This document shows positions 8,168 to 18,824 of a stretch of DNA of 31,455 bases, piece after piece. The stretch is taken from NCBI GenBank assembly GCA_048497495.1, contig JAFHCF010000184.1, positions 1 through 31,455 on the forward strand. The letters are read 5' to 3'. The stretch comes from JAFHCF01 sp048497495. GTDB taxonomy: Bacteria > Pseudomonadota > Alphaproteobacteria > Rhizobiales > Ancalomicrobiaceae. The notes under the pieces were generated by a model that saw nothing but the letters and a program-made list of their open reading frames with translations, was not told where the DNA came from and made no database searches. The first letter of the stretch is position 1. Each line of letters starts with the position of its first letter. The translations under genes and the position numbers were made by a program.

Positions 8168-8893
8168 TCAGCGACGCCCGGTCGCTTCGGCGATCTCGGC
8201 GACGATGGCGGCGGCGGCGGCGCGACGGTCCGCTGCGGCGAGAATCGGCCGGCCGACGACGAGGAGATCGGCGCCGGCGGCGATGGCGTCGCCCGGTGTC
8301 ATGACGCGTTTCTGGTCGCCGGCATCCGTCCCCCTCGGCCGCACGCCCGGGGTCACCAGCACGAGATCGGGGCCGACGGCGGCGCGCAGCCGGGCGGCTT
8401 CCGCCGGCGAGCAGACGATGCCGTCCATCCCCGCCGCGACCGCATCACGGGCCCGCGCCGCCACCAGATCCTCGACCGAGGGTGCGTAGCCGGCGGCGGC
8501 GAGGTCGGCGTCGTCCATCGAGGTGAGCACGGTCACGCCGAGGAGGCGGGTGCGGCCGTTTTCGGCGCGATCACGGGCGGCGACGGCGGCGCGCATCGCC
8601 TTGGGGTAGGCGTGCAGCGTCAGCCAATCGACGCCGAGGCGCAGGATCGATTCGACGCCCTCGGCCATGGTGTTGTCGATGTCGAGGAGCTTGACGTCGA
8701 GGAAGACCTTCTCGCCCTCGGCCACCAGCTTCTCGGCCAGCGCCAAGCCGCCGGCGAAGACCAGACGGTAGCCGATCTTGTAGACGCCGACGGCGCCACG
8801 GGTCTCGGCGACGATGCGCTCGGCCTCGGGAACGGAGGCGACGTCGAGGGCGAGGATCAGGCGGTCCTCGGGACGGGCGGCGACGAAGGGCAT
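8168..8893 (-). CDS. pyrF: Orotidine 5'-phosphate decarboxylase
   Basis: The 241-residue enzyme converts orotidine monophosphate to UMP, the last step of pyrimidine synthesis. The TIM-barrel catalytic residues are visible: LALDV with D17, K39 in VYKIG, and the D66-x-K68-xx-D71 array in FLDVKLLDIDNT. The phosphate-binding end VTPGVRP followed by GADLLVVGRPI is intact. Length is typical for the bacterial short form. It is followed downstream by the long actP leader and preceded by a methyltransferase gene 74 nt away in the same direction, with which it may be co-transcribed. Confidence 0.97.
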   Translation of the reverse strand: MPFVAARPEDRLILALDVASVPEAERIVAETRGAVGVYKIGYRLVFAGGLALAEKLVAEGEKVFLDVKLLDIDNTMAEGVESILRLGVDWLTLHAYPKAMRAAVAARDRAENGRTRLLGVTVLTSMDDADLAAAGYAPSVEDLVAARARDAVAAGMDGIVCSPAEAARLRAAVGPDLVLVTPGVRPRGTDAGDQKRVMTPGDAIAAGADLLVVGRPILAAADRRAAAAAIVAEIAEATGRR

Positions 8894-8967
8894 GGCGGAT
8901 CCTCACGGTTTGTCGAGGCGGGTTTACGACCGCCGCCGCCGTAGGACAAGGGACGAGACCCCGCCGA

Positions 8968-9582
8968 TCACGCCTTGCGGCGGTAGATCCACACCCGCGC
9001 CGGCGGCAGGTTCATCACCACCCAGCCGGTGCGTTCGATCTCGAAACGGCCGGCGCCATGGGCCACCGGCGGCACCAGGGCATAGGAGAACTGGATGAAG
9101 GGGGCGCCGGGCGGCATCAGGTCGAGGCATTCGTCGAGCAGGCGGACGCGCTCGGGCAGGGGCCGGGTGAAGAGCGGCAGGCTCGACACCACGGCGGCGA
9201 CGGGCTCCTTGCCGGTGAGGAGTTCGCCCAGCGACTGGCGCATGTGATAGGCGTCGCCGTGGACGAAGTGGACATCGGCGAAGCGCTGGCGCAGCAGCGT
9301 GAAGAAGGGCTCGCTGTATTCGATGGCGGCGATCCGCGAGGGCTCGACCCCGCGATCGATCAGCGCCTGGGTGACGACGCCGGTTCCCGGTCCCAATTCG
9401 ACCACCAGTCCGGGGATGGCGGGATCGACGTGGGAGGCCATCAGGCGGCCGAGCGCCGGGCTCGACGGCGCCACCGCGCCGGTCATCAGCGGCTTGTCGA
9501 ACCACGTCTTGAGAAATCGGACCTCGTCCAGAACCTTGTGGCGCAGGTCGTCGGTGTCGATGCGCTTCTTGGGATGTCCCAT
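8968..9582 (-). CDS. Class I SAM methyltransferase, PmtA-like (possible phospholipid N-methyltransferase)
   Basis: The 204-residue protein has a Rossmann methyltransferase fold with SAM motif VVELGPGTGVV (residues 60-70) and a following acidic residue in AAIEYSEPF. The N-terminal FLKTWFDKPLMTGAVAPSSPALGRLMA matches the rRNA-adenine-methylase-like group that includes the rhizobial phosphatidylethanolamine N-methyltransferase PmtA. VVSSLPLF fills the position of motif IV. PmtA makes phosphatidylcholine by methylating membrane phosphatidylethanolamine, but related small methyltransferases of unknown substrate share these features, so the activity is provisional. The start at 9582 has GGAG about 8 nt upstream. 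A candidate promoter lies at 9642-9671. Confidence 0.78.
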   Translation of the reverse strand: MGHPKKRIDTDDLRHKVLDEVRFLKTWFDKPLMTGAVAPSSPALGRLMASHVDPAIPGLVVELGPGTGVVTQALIDRGVEPSRIAAIEYSEPFFTLLRQRFADVHFVHGDAYHMRQSLGELLTGKEPVAAVVSSLPLFTRPLPERVRLLDECLDLMPPGAPFIQFSYALVPPVAHGAGRFEIERTGWVVMNLPPARVWIYRRKA

Positions 9583-9641
9583 CGGTGGCTCCGGATGGTC
9601 TGGCGTGCGGCGTGCCTGCCGCACCCTGTCGACCGGCTGTG

Positions 9642-9671
9642 ACGATACTATGTCGTCTGAGGAAATGTCAT
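9642..9671 (-). promoter_or_regulatory. Candidate sigma70-type promoter of the PmtA-like gene
   Basis: On the minus strand ATGACA (9671-9666) and TATCGT (9647-9642) are separated by 18 nt, giving 5/6 and 4/6 matches to consensus. The leader would be about 55 nt. The rest of the 221-nt gap to dnaJ shows no gene. Confidence 0.35.
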
Positions 9672-9736
9672 TCGCCGTCATGCGACATGTTGATCGTCGC
9701 CGGCCGGCGTTGCATTGCCGCATCAGACACCATGCT

Positions 9737-9765
9737 CGAGAACGCGGCATCCGCCGCGGTTCTCG
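9737..9765 (-). terminator. Hairpin after dnaJ
   Basis: gagaacgcggc (9738-9748) pairs with gccgcggttctc (9753-9764) with a single bulge and a 4-nt loop. It lies about 40 nt beyond the dnaJ stop. It is followed by no T-tract, so termination is plausible but not certain. Confidence 0.45.
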
Positions 9766-9803
9766 CGAGGACGACAGCGCCGCGCCGGCTCGCCACCGCG
9801 GCG

Positions 9804-10940
9804 TCAGCCGCCGAGGTTGTCGAAGAAGTCTCGAACCTTGGCGAAGAAGCCTTCCGATTCGGGATGGGTGGCGCCGGAATTGTCCTTCTCGAATTCCTCG
9901 AGCAGTTCGCGCTGGCGCTTGGTCAGGTTGCGTGGGGTCTCCACCGTCACCTGGATGTACATGTCGCCGGTGCCGTGGGTGCGCATCACCGGCATGCCCT
10001 TACCGCGCAGACGGAACTGCTTGCCGGTCTGGGTGCCGTCGGGAACCTTGACCCGGGTCTTCTCGCCGGAGAGCGTCGGCACGTCGAAGCCACCGCCGAG
10101 CGCCGCGGTGGTCAGCGAGATCGGCACGCGGCAATAGACGTCGGCGCCGTCACGCTGGAAGAAGGCGTGCGGCTTGATCGAGATGAAGATGTAGAGGTCG
10201 CCCGGCGGGCCGCCACGCACCCCCGCCTCGCCCTCGCCGGCGACGCGGATGCGGGTGCCTTCCTCGATGCCGGCGGGGATCGCCACTTCGAGGGTCTTCT
10301 CGGTCGCCGTATGGCCGGCGCCACCGCACGTCTTGCAGGGGTCGGGGATGACCTGACCGCGACCCTGGCAGGTCGGGCAGGTGCGCTCGATGGTGAAGAA
10401 GCCCTGGACGGCGCGCACCCGGCCCTGTCCGCCGCAGGTGCGGCAGCTCTGCGCCGAGGTGCCGGGCTTGGCGCCGGTGCCGGCGCAGACGTCGCAGGTG
10501 ATGGTGGTGGGGACGCGGATCTCGACCTTCTTGCCGGTGAAGGCTTCCTCCAGGGAGATCTCCATGTTGTAGCGCAGGTCCGAACCGCGCTCGCGGCCGC
10601 CGGGGCCACGGCCACGGCCTCCGGCTTCGCCGCCGAAGAAATTCTCGAAGATGTCCGACATGGTCTGGGCGAAGTCGCCGTTGAAGCCGGCGCCGCCGCC
10701 CCCACCCATGCCGTTCTCGAAGGCGGCGTGGCCGAAGCGGTCATAGGCCGCGCGCTTCTGCTCGTCCTTGAGGACGTCGTAGGCCTCGTTGATCTCCTTG
10801 AACTTGGCCTCGGCCTCGGCGTTGCCCGGGTTGCGGTCGGGATGAAACTGCATGGCGAGCTTGCGGAAGGCCGCCTTCAGGTCCTTCTCGTCGGCGGTCT
10901 TGGTGACCCCGAGAACCTCGTAATAGTCGCGTTTCGCCAT
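9804..10940 (-). CDS. dnaJ: Molecular chaperone DnaJ (Hsp40)
   Basis: The 378-residue protein is full length. It has a J domain (residues 1-70) with HPD at 33-35, which stimulates DnaK ATPase. A Gly/Phe-rich linker follows (GMGGGGGAGF and neighbours). The zinc domain has four CxxCxGxG repeats (CDVCAGTG, CRTCGGQG, CPTCQGRG, CKTCGGAG). The C-terminal substrate-binding domains end FFAKVRDFFDNLGG. It delivers unfolded clients to DnaK. Its ATG overlaps the TGA of the preceding 108-residue gene (ATGA), so its translation is probably coupled to that gene rather than directly to dnaK. The whole set is probably driven by the promoter upstream of dnaK. Confidence 0.98.
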   Translation of the reverse strand: MAKRDYYEVLGVTKTADEKDLKAAFRKLAMQFHPDRNPGNAEAEAKFKEINEAYDVLKDEQKRAAYDRFGHAAFENGMGGGGGAGFNGDFAQTMSDIFENFFGGEAGGRGRGPGGRERGSDLRYNMEISLEEAFTGKKVEIRVPTTITCDVCAGTGAKPGTSAQSCRTCGGQGRVRAVQGFFTIERTCPTCQGRGQVIPDPCKTCGGAGHTATEKTLEVAIPAGIEEGTRIRVAGEGEAGVRGGPPGDLYIFISIKPHAFFQRDGADVYCRVPISLTTAALGGGFDVPTLSGEKTRVKVPDGTQTGKQFRLRGKGMPVMRTHGTGDMYIQVTVETPRNLTKRQRELLEEFEKDNSGATHPESEGFFAKVRDFFDNLGG

Positions 10941-11266
10941 CACTCTTCGACCTGCACCATCGGATCCGTCAGAAGGTCGCGATATTGGCGCAGCTTCAGC
11001 AACGCGAATTCGAGGCACTCTTCGGCGGCGTAGATCTCCTGGTCGCCGAAGAAGGCGATCGACACGCCGGCGACCTCACCGGCGGGGCCGTGGAGGATTT
11101 CCGCGTTCATCGAGGTGGTGCCGCGATCGTGGAAGGTCAGACGCAGATAGGCGCCCTGCTCCGGCCCGCCGCCCTGCGGACCATTGGTCTCGACGACGAC
11201 GCTACCGGCGCAGCCGTAGTCGTATTCGTGCTCGGCGCGAAGATCGCCGACGGAAATGGTGCTCAT
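10940..11266 (-). CDS. Unrecognised 108-residue protein between dnaK and dnaJ
   Basis: I do not recognise this protein. It is acidic, with no signal peptide and no membrane helix. The start ATG at 11266 has GGAGG at correct spacing. The N-terminal half looks beta-rich (SVVVETNG, AYLRLTFHDRG) with a GGG loop; the C-terminal part is a predicted helix (AAEECLEFALLKLRQYRDLL). Two cysteines (19 and 84) are far apart. It lies 89 nt downstream of dnaK and overlaps dnaJ by 4 nt, so it is made in the same operon as the Hsp70 pair. A role in chaperone function or heat-shock regulation is possible from position only. Codon use looks like its neighbours, giving no sign of recent transfer. Confidence 0.8.
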   Translation of the reverse strand: MSTISVGDLRAEHEYDYGCAGSVVVETNGPQGGGPEQGAYLRLTFHDRGTTSMNAEILHGPAGEVAGVSIAFFGDQEIYAAEECLEFALLKLRQYRDLLTDPMVQVEE

Positions 11267-11293
11267 GACGGCCTCCGGGCCCGAAAGGAAACG

Positions 11294-11325
11294 GCAGTCC
11301 GGCGCGAGGTAGCGCACCGGACTGC
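11294..11325 (-). other. Hairpin between dnaK and the 108-residue gene
   Basis: gcagtccgg (11294-11302) pairs perfectly with ccggactgc (11317-11325), and further bases inside can extend the stem. On the minus strand it begins about 30 nt after the dnaK stop and is followed by cgtttcctttc, a loose pyrimidine run. It may be an attenuator or mRNA-stabilising hairpin that keeps DnaK more abundant than DnaJ. Confidence 0.55.
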
Positions 11326-11355
11326 TCACGTCTGAACCGAGCGGACCGAAGTCCG

Positions 11356-13260
<1,905 letters not shown>

Positions 13261-13603
13261 GATGCTTCTCCTCGAGTGGCAGGCCGTCCGGACCCCTCGA
13301 CGGGCGTTCCGGCGGAGGCGCATCCCGCGCCCACGGCCCCCATTGCGGATCCCACTTCCAGGACCCTGCGGTTGACCCATGTCTCACTGCGGCTTCGGCC
13401 AGGCTCGCGGGCCGTCACACGCTTCGCCGGGGTATATAAGTGGGGGAATTCCGAGCCGCAAGGAGGGAAGACGCCGGTAATCTCGCCGTGGCGGTCCGGG
13501 CGGCGGTCGGATCGGGCGAGACTGGCCGGAGCCGGGGGAGCCGGTGTAGGCTCGCGCGCGACGGGAACCTCCCGAAAGCTCTAACCGAGAGCGGCGGAAC
13601 GCC
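13261..13603. other. 343-nt divergent region between dnaK and alkB
   Basis: The region separates the minus-strand dnaK start from the plus-strand alkB start. It holds the RpoH-like promoter and about 165-nt leader of dnaK. On the alkB side I see a small hairpin, gctct/agagc, just before the ATG, and no strong plus-strand promoter. No gene is supported. Confidence 0.55.
13432..13462 (-). promoter_or_regulatory. RpoH (sigma32)-like promoter of dnaK
   Basis: On the minus strand CTTG (13462-13459) is followed after 18 nt by CTTATATAC (13440-13432). The alphaproteobacterial heat-shock consensus known from Caulobacter is CTTG-N17-CYTATNTNNG, so the match is good except for one extra spacer base and the last G. 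It predicts a leader of about 165 nt. Confidence 0.6.
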
Positions 13604-14245
13604 ATGACCAGCGCGTGTCGAAACCCACCACCGGTCGAGACCGCGTCCGGCTTCGTGCTCCGGCCCGGGCTCCTGACGCGCGGCGAACAGGAGGCGCTGG
13701 TCGCCGAATTGCGCGCCGTCGTCGGCGCCGCGCCGTTGTACGTGCCGGTGATGCCGAGGACGGGCAAGCCGTTCACGGTGCGCATGACCAACTGCGGGCC
13801 GCTCGGCTGGGTCTCCGACCGCGCCGGCTATCGTTATCAGCCGACCCATCCGACGACCGGCCGGCCCTGGCCGGCGATGCCGCCGCGCCTCATCGATCTC
13901 TGGGACGCGATGACCGGCTACCCTCACCCGCCCGAGGCCTGCCTGGTCAATTTCTACGATGCCGGCGCCCGGATGGGGCCGCACCAGGATCGCGACGAAC
14001 AGGATTTCGCCGCGCCGCTCGTCTCGGTGTCGCTCGGCGATTCGTGCCGCTTCCGCCTCGGGGGCACGGGGCGTGGCGATCCGACCCGATCCTTCGTCCT
14101 GGCGTCGGGCGACGTGATGATGCTCGCCGGCCCCGCCCGCCTCGCCTTCCACGGCGTCGATCGGATCCTTCCCGGCACGTCGACGCTGCTTTCCGGCGGC
14201 GGGCGGATCAATCTGACGCTCAGGCGGGTGACGATGCCGGCGTGA
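13604..14245 (+). CDS. alkB: Alpha-ketoglutarate-dependent DNA repair dioxygenase AlkB
   Basis: The 213-residue enzyme removes methyl groups from 1-methyladenine and 3-methylcytosine in DNA using Fe(II), oxygen and 2-oxoglutarate. The iron ligands H127-x-D129 (GPHQDRDE) and H183 (AFHGVDR) and the 2-oxoglutarate ligands R201 and R207 (RINLTLRR) are present and nearly co-linear with E. coli AlkB (H131, D133, H187, R204, R210). VNFYDAGARMGPH is the typical lead-in. It is transcribed divergently from dnaK and converges on the MFS gene with 7 nt between stops. No ada gene lies nearby and no adaptive-response operator is evident. Confidence 0.95.
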   Translation: MTSACRNPPPVETASGFVLRPGLLTRGEQEALVAELRAVVGAAPLYVPVMPRTGKPFTVRMTNCGPLGWVSDRAGYRYQPTHPTTGRPWPAMPPRLIDLWDAMTGYPHPPEACLVNFYDAGARMGPHQDRDEQDFAAPLVSVSLGDSCRFRLGGTGRGDPTRSFVLASGDVMMLAGPARLAFHGVDRILPGTSTLLSGGGRINLTLRRVTMPA

Positions 14246-14252
14246 GCGCGGC

Positions 14253-15410
14253 TCAGGCGAGGGGAACCCGCCGCGCCACCACATGGCCGACGGCCGACAG
14301 CAGCGCCGAGGCGACCACCACCGCGCCGGCGCCGATCAGCGGCACGGTGAAACCGTCGGTGCTCGCGGCGGCGAGGCCGGCGGCCCAGGGGCCGACGATC
14401 TGGCCGACGCCGTAGCCGATGGTGATCAGGGCGGTGGCGGGGCCGACGGCGCCGGGCTGGAGGCGCGAGCCCAGCGCGACGCTCATGCCGGCGGCGGCGA
14501 CGAAGGTGAAGCCGAAGGACGCCGCCGAGATCAGCGCGGCCGTCGGCGAGCCGGCGACGGCGAGAAAGATGCCGATCGCCTGGACCCCGTAGGCGAGCGT
14601 CAGCGCCCCCCAGTAGCCGATGCGATGGGCGATGCGCCCCCACACCAGCGGCGAGGGGATCGCCGTCAGCCCGGCCAGGATCCAGGCGAAGGAGGCGAGA
14701 TGCGCGGTCTCCGGCGCGCGGCGCAGGATCGACACCAGGAAGGTGCCGGCGACGATGTAGCCGAGCCCTTCCAGCGCATAGGCCACGACCAACAGGGTGA
14801 AGCCCGGGGTCCAGCGGATCGCCACCGAGGCCGGCGGCGAGGCCCCGGGCGCGGCGCGGCCGGGCGTCGGCGCGGGAAGACCATGGCCGACCACCGCGAG
14901 GACCAGGGCGACGACGCCGAGGACGATCCAGGCGACACGCCAATCGCCGATCAGTTGGCCGACGATGCCGGACAGCGCGATGCCGACACCGACGCCGGCG
15001 AAATGCAGCGCCGCGCCGCTCGGCCCGCTCGCCGCGCCGCGATCGAAGACGAAACTGGTGCCGAGGACGAAGAGCAGGCCGGAGGTGACGCCGGCGACGA
15101 AGCGCAGGACGTCCCAGTAGACGAGGCCGAGGTCGAGCGCCATCGCCGCGACGCCGACGACGGCGACGATGAGCCCGGCGCGGAAGAGCGCGGCCTTCGT
15201 CGCCGGCCCGGCCCGGCCCGCCCAGAAGACGCCGCCGAGATAGCCGGCGAGATTGAGCGAGGCCATCCATCCGGCATCGGCATCGGAGAAGCCGGTCCCG
15301 ACCTGCATCGCCGGCAGCAGGGCGGTGAAGGCGAATCGCCCGAGGCCCATGGCGATGAGCATCGTGGCGGCGCCGCGCGCCAGAATGGTCAGTCGCTCGC
15401 GTCTGGTCAT
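14253..15410 (-). CDS. YbfB/YjiJ family MFS transporter
   Basis: The 385-residue protein is a 12-helix major facilitator of the YbfB/YjiJ type. It begins MTRRERLTILARGAATMLIAMGLGRFAFTALLPAMQ, and the GLGRFAFTALLP segment is characteristic of this family. A long cytosolic loop around residues 190-215 (GRAAPGASPP) splits the two six-helix halves. The substrate is unknown; family members are annotated as exporters of small molecules. The frame opens at 15482, but no Shine-Dalgarno precedes that codon, and the family sequence starts at 15410. It is divergent from recQ. Confidence 0.85.
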   Translation of the reverse strand: MTRRERLTILARGAATMLIAMGLGRFAFTALLPAMQVGTGFSDADAGWMASLNLAGYLGGVFWAGRAGPATKAALFRAGLIVAVVGVAAMALDLGLVYWDVLRFVAGVTSGLLFVLGTSFVFDRGAASGPSGAALHFAGVGVGIALSGIVGQLIGDWRVAWIVLGVVALVLAVVGHGLPAPTPGRAAPGASPPASVAIRWTPGFTLLVVAYALEGLGYIVAGTFLVSILRRAPETAHLASFAWILAGLTAIPSPLVWGRIAHRIGYWGALTLAYGVQAIGIFLAVAGSPTAALISAASFGFTFVAAAGMSVALGSRLQPGAVGPATALITIGYGVGQIVGPWAAGLAAASTDGFTVPLIGAGAVVVASALLSAVGHVVARRVPLA

Positions 15411-15567
15411 CGATCCGCCCGGCTCGCCCCTCGCCGCCACAGTGAGCGAGCCGGCCTCGGCTTTCAAACGATTGCTTTTCATGGGAGCGTTGCGCCGCGT
15501 CGATCGGGATTACTCGGAGCGGAGCCGCGGCCGTCGCCAGGACCCGGAGCGGTCGCGATCAGGGCGA

Positions 15568-15596
15568 TTGACGCCCCCTCTCCCACTGGTTAACCC
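15568..15596 (+). promoter_or_regulatory. Candidate recQ promoter
   Basis: TTGACG (15568-15573) and TAACCC (15591-15596) are separated by 17 nt. The -35 box is close to consensus and the -10 box is weak. The leader to the TTG start would be about 20 nt and contains GAGGAG. Confidence 0.4.
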
Positions 15597-15623
15597 TTGC
15601 GGCCCATCCCGAGGAGATCCGCC

Positions 15624-17483
<1,860 letters not shown>

Positions 17484-17555
17484 GCGCAGTAGGTGCAGGG
17501 TACAGAGAGCACGAAAAATTCGAAAATTAGAATAATAAGAAATATTGAACACTAC
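17484..17555. other. AT-rich spacer after recQ
   Basis: This 72-nt stretch is strikingly AT-rich for the window, with runs such as aaaaattcgaaaattag and aataataag. It separates the recQ stop from the stop of the small converging gene. No hairpin with a T-tract is clear. The bias continues into the adjacent small gene. Confidence 0.5.
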
Positions 17556-17771
17556 TCAGAAAAGCCCAGTCTTGCGATTTTTGAGCTCCTGCTCCTTGAT
17601 CGCCTTTTTCATTTTCTTTGCCAATTGATCAAGTTCAGATTTAATCATGGAGATCTGTCCATCGATCTCGCCGTCGCTAAGGCAGCCGCCGAGTTGCGGC
17701 TTATTTACAACGATTATCTTCGCACCATTCACATCAATCTCAAAACCGAAGATCTGGTTCCAACTGCCCAT
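17556..17771 (-). CDS. Unrecognised 71-residue protein in an AT-rich pocket
   Basis: I do not recognise this small protein. The ATG at 17771 has a strong GGAGG 5-8 nt upstream, and the frame runs to a TGA at 17556. The N-terminal part (WNQIFGFEIDVNGAKIIVVN) looks like beta strands. The C-terminal half is a lysine-rich charged helix, possibly a coiled coil (SMIKSELDQLAKKMKKAIKE). Its base composition and use of lysine AAA-type and isoleucine codons are far from the GC-rich neighbours, which suggests recent acquisition or weak selection. It is flanked by recQ (convergent) and the rplT terminator. No promoter is obvious. Confidence 0.62.
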   Translation of the reverse strand: MGSWNQIFGFEIDVNGAKIIVVNKPQLGGCLSDGEIDGQISMIKSELDQLAKKMKKAIKEQELKNRKTGLF

Positions 17772-17924
17772 GGCTCCCTCCAAATTTCGCCCCATTGGCA
17801 AGAGGGAAAACGACCGAACTGAGGCCTCAAAGGCGCCTCTTCGTGGAACCGCTTCATGTCCCCATCGACCTCGGCCGGTGCAATTCGCCTTCGGCTCTTT
17901 GCACCCTACCACCCCCCGAAACGA

Positions 17925-17956
17925 CGAAGGCGGCGGGGTCTCCCCCACCGCCTTCG
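17925..17956 (-). terminator. Terminator hairpin of the rpmI-rplT operon
   Basis: The 14-base arms 17925-17938 and 17943-17956 pair with one mismatch around a tctc loop. It begins about 22 nt past the rplT stop. On the minus strand the stem is followed by tcgtcgtttcgggg, only weakly T-rich. The stem is strong enough that termination is likely. Confidence 0.7.
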
Positions 17957-17978
17957 AATTTGCTGCGCTCCGTGCCGA

Positions 17979-18344
17979 TCAGGCGGCGAGCGCGGCCTGG
18001 GCCTTGGCGACCAGCTCGGCGAAGGCTTCCGGCGCCGTGATGGCGAGATCGGAGAGAACCTTGCGGTCGACTTCGATGCCGGCCTTGTTGAGGCCGTCGA
18101 TGAAGCGCGAGTAGGTCATGTCGGCGGCGACCTGGCGGACGCCGGCGTTGATGCGCTGGATCCACAAAGCGCGGAAGTTCCGCTTCTTCACCTTACGGTC
18201 GCGATAAGCATAAATCATGCTCTTCTCGACCGCGGCCTTCGCCGTACGGATGGTATTCTTGCGGCGGCCATAGAAACCCTTGGCAGCCTTCAGCACCTTC
18301 TTGTGCTTCGCGTGCGAGGTCACACCGCGCTTTACACGAGCCAT
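17979..18344 (-). CDS. rplT: 50S ribosomal protein L20
   Basis: The 121-residue basic protein binds 23S rRNA early in large-subunit assembly. The N-terminus MARVKRGVTSHAKHKKVLK and the segment FYGRRKNTIRTAKAAVEKS match L20 throughout, and the length is typical. In many bacteria L20 also represses translation of its own operon by binding the rpmI leader. It follows rpmI by 43 nt in the same direction and is closed by a hairpin terminator. Confidence 0.99.
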   Translation of the reverse strand: MARVKRGVTSHAKHKKVLKAAKGFYGRRKNTIRTAKAAVEKSMIYAYRDRKVKKRNFRALWIQRINAGVRQVAADMTYSRFIDGLNKAGIEVDRKVLSDLAITAPEAFAELVAKAQAALAA

Positions 18345-18387
18345 GGCTCAATTTCCTTACGATTGAATGGGTCAGGAGGTCGGAAGA

Positions 18388-18585
18388 TCAGCCGTAAGGC
18401 AGGAACTTCTTGACGATGTTGGCGTCACACTCGGCGAGCACGGAGGTGCCGCGGGCGTTGCGGATGAACTTCGTCGTCCGCTTGATCATCCCGTGGCGCT
18501 TGCCGGCCTGAGCGACCTTGACCTTGCCGGTGGCCGTGAGCTTGAAGCGCTTCTTGGCGCCGCTCTTGGTCTTCATCTTGGGCAT
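18388..18585 (-). CDS. rpmI: 50S ribosomal protein L35
   Basis: The 65-residue protein starts MPKMKTKSGAKKRFKLTATG, the highly conserved L35 N-terminus, and is very basic. It is a structural component of the large ribosomal subunit. It is the first gene of the rpmI-rplT operon. infC, its usual upstream neighbour, is about 1 kb away behind another gene. It has its own strong promoter at 18759-18787 and a leader of about 165 nt. Confidence 0.99.
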   Translation of the reverse strand: MPKMKTKSGAKKRFKLTATGKVKVAQAGKRHGMIKRTTKFIRNARGTSVLAECDANIVKKFLPYG

Positions 18586-18641
18586 TTGGCTCTCTCGACT
18601 GTTGGGGCCGCGGAACGACGAAGCCCTGAAGCTCCATCGGT

Positions 18642-18665
18642 CACGCGATCTGACGATCGCGCGTG
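18642..18665 (-). promoter_or_regulatory. Hairpin in the rpmI leader
   Basis: cacgcgatc (18642-18650) pairs with gatcgcgcgtg (18655-18665) around a 4-nt loop, with a two-base bulge. The core gcgatc/gatcgc is perfect. It lies within the rpmI 5' leader, about 57-80 nt before the start codon. It could be part of an L20-binding leader structure, but no pseudoknot was demonstrated. Confidence 0.45.
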
Positions 18666-18758
18666 AACCCCCGCGTCCCGAAATTGACATTGGGTTCGAG
18701 CCTTCAGATCCGCCACGGCATGCCCTTGTATCAGCCGGCCGGATCTCGAGACCGGCGG

Positions 18759-18787
18759 GTTATAGGAGGGTCGCGCGGGGAATGCAA
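18759..18787 (-). promoter_or_regulatory. Sigma70-type promoter of rpmI-rplT
   Basis: On the minus strand TTGCAT (18787-18782) and TATAAC (18764-18759) are separated by exactly 17 nt. Matches are 4/6 and 5/6 to consensus. It lies inside the short gap after the glycolipid-binding gene and gives rpmI-rplT independent expression. Confidence 0.65.
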
Positions 18788-18824
18788 CGGCGGATGCGAC
18801 GAACCGGTGACGGATTTGGCCGGA

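Noticed and set aside
13261..13431. CIRCE operator in the dnaK leader
   Set aside because: I looked for TTAGCACTC and GAGTGCTAA arms and found neither.
15411..15482. ATG at 15482 as the MFS start
   Set aside because: No Shine-Dalgarno is present and the extra residues are not membrane-transporter-like; the family N-terminus starts at 15410.
17493..17822. Plus-strand 109-codon frame in the AT-rich pocket
   Set aside because: It has no ribosome site and its composition is not protein-like, while the opposite-strand frame has a strong GGAGG and a hydrophilic helical product.
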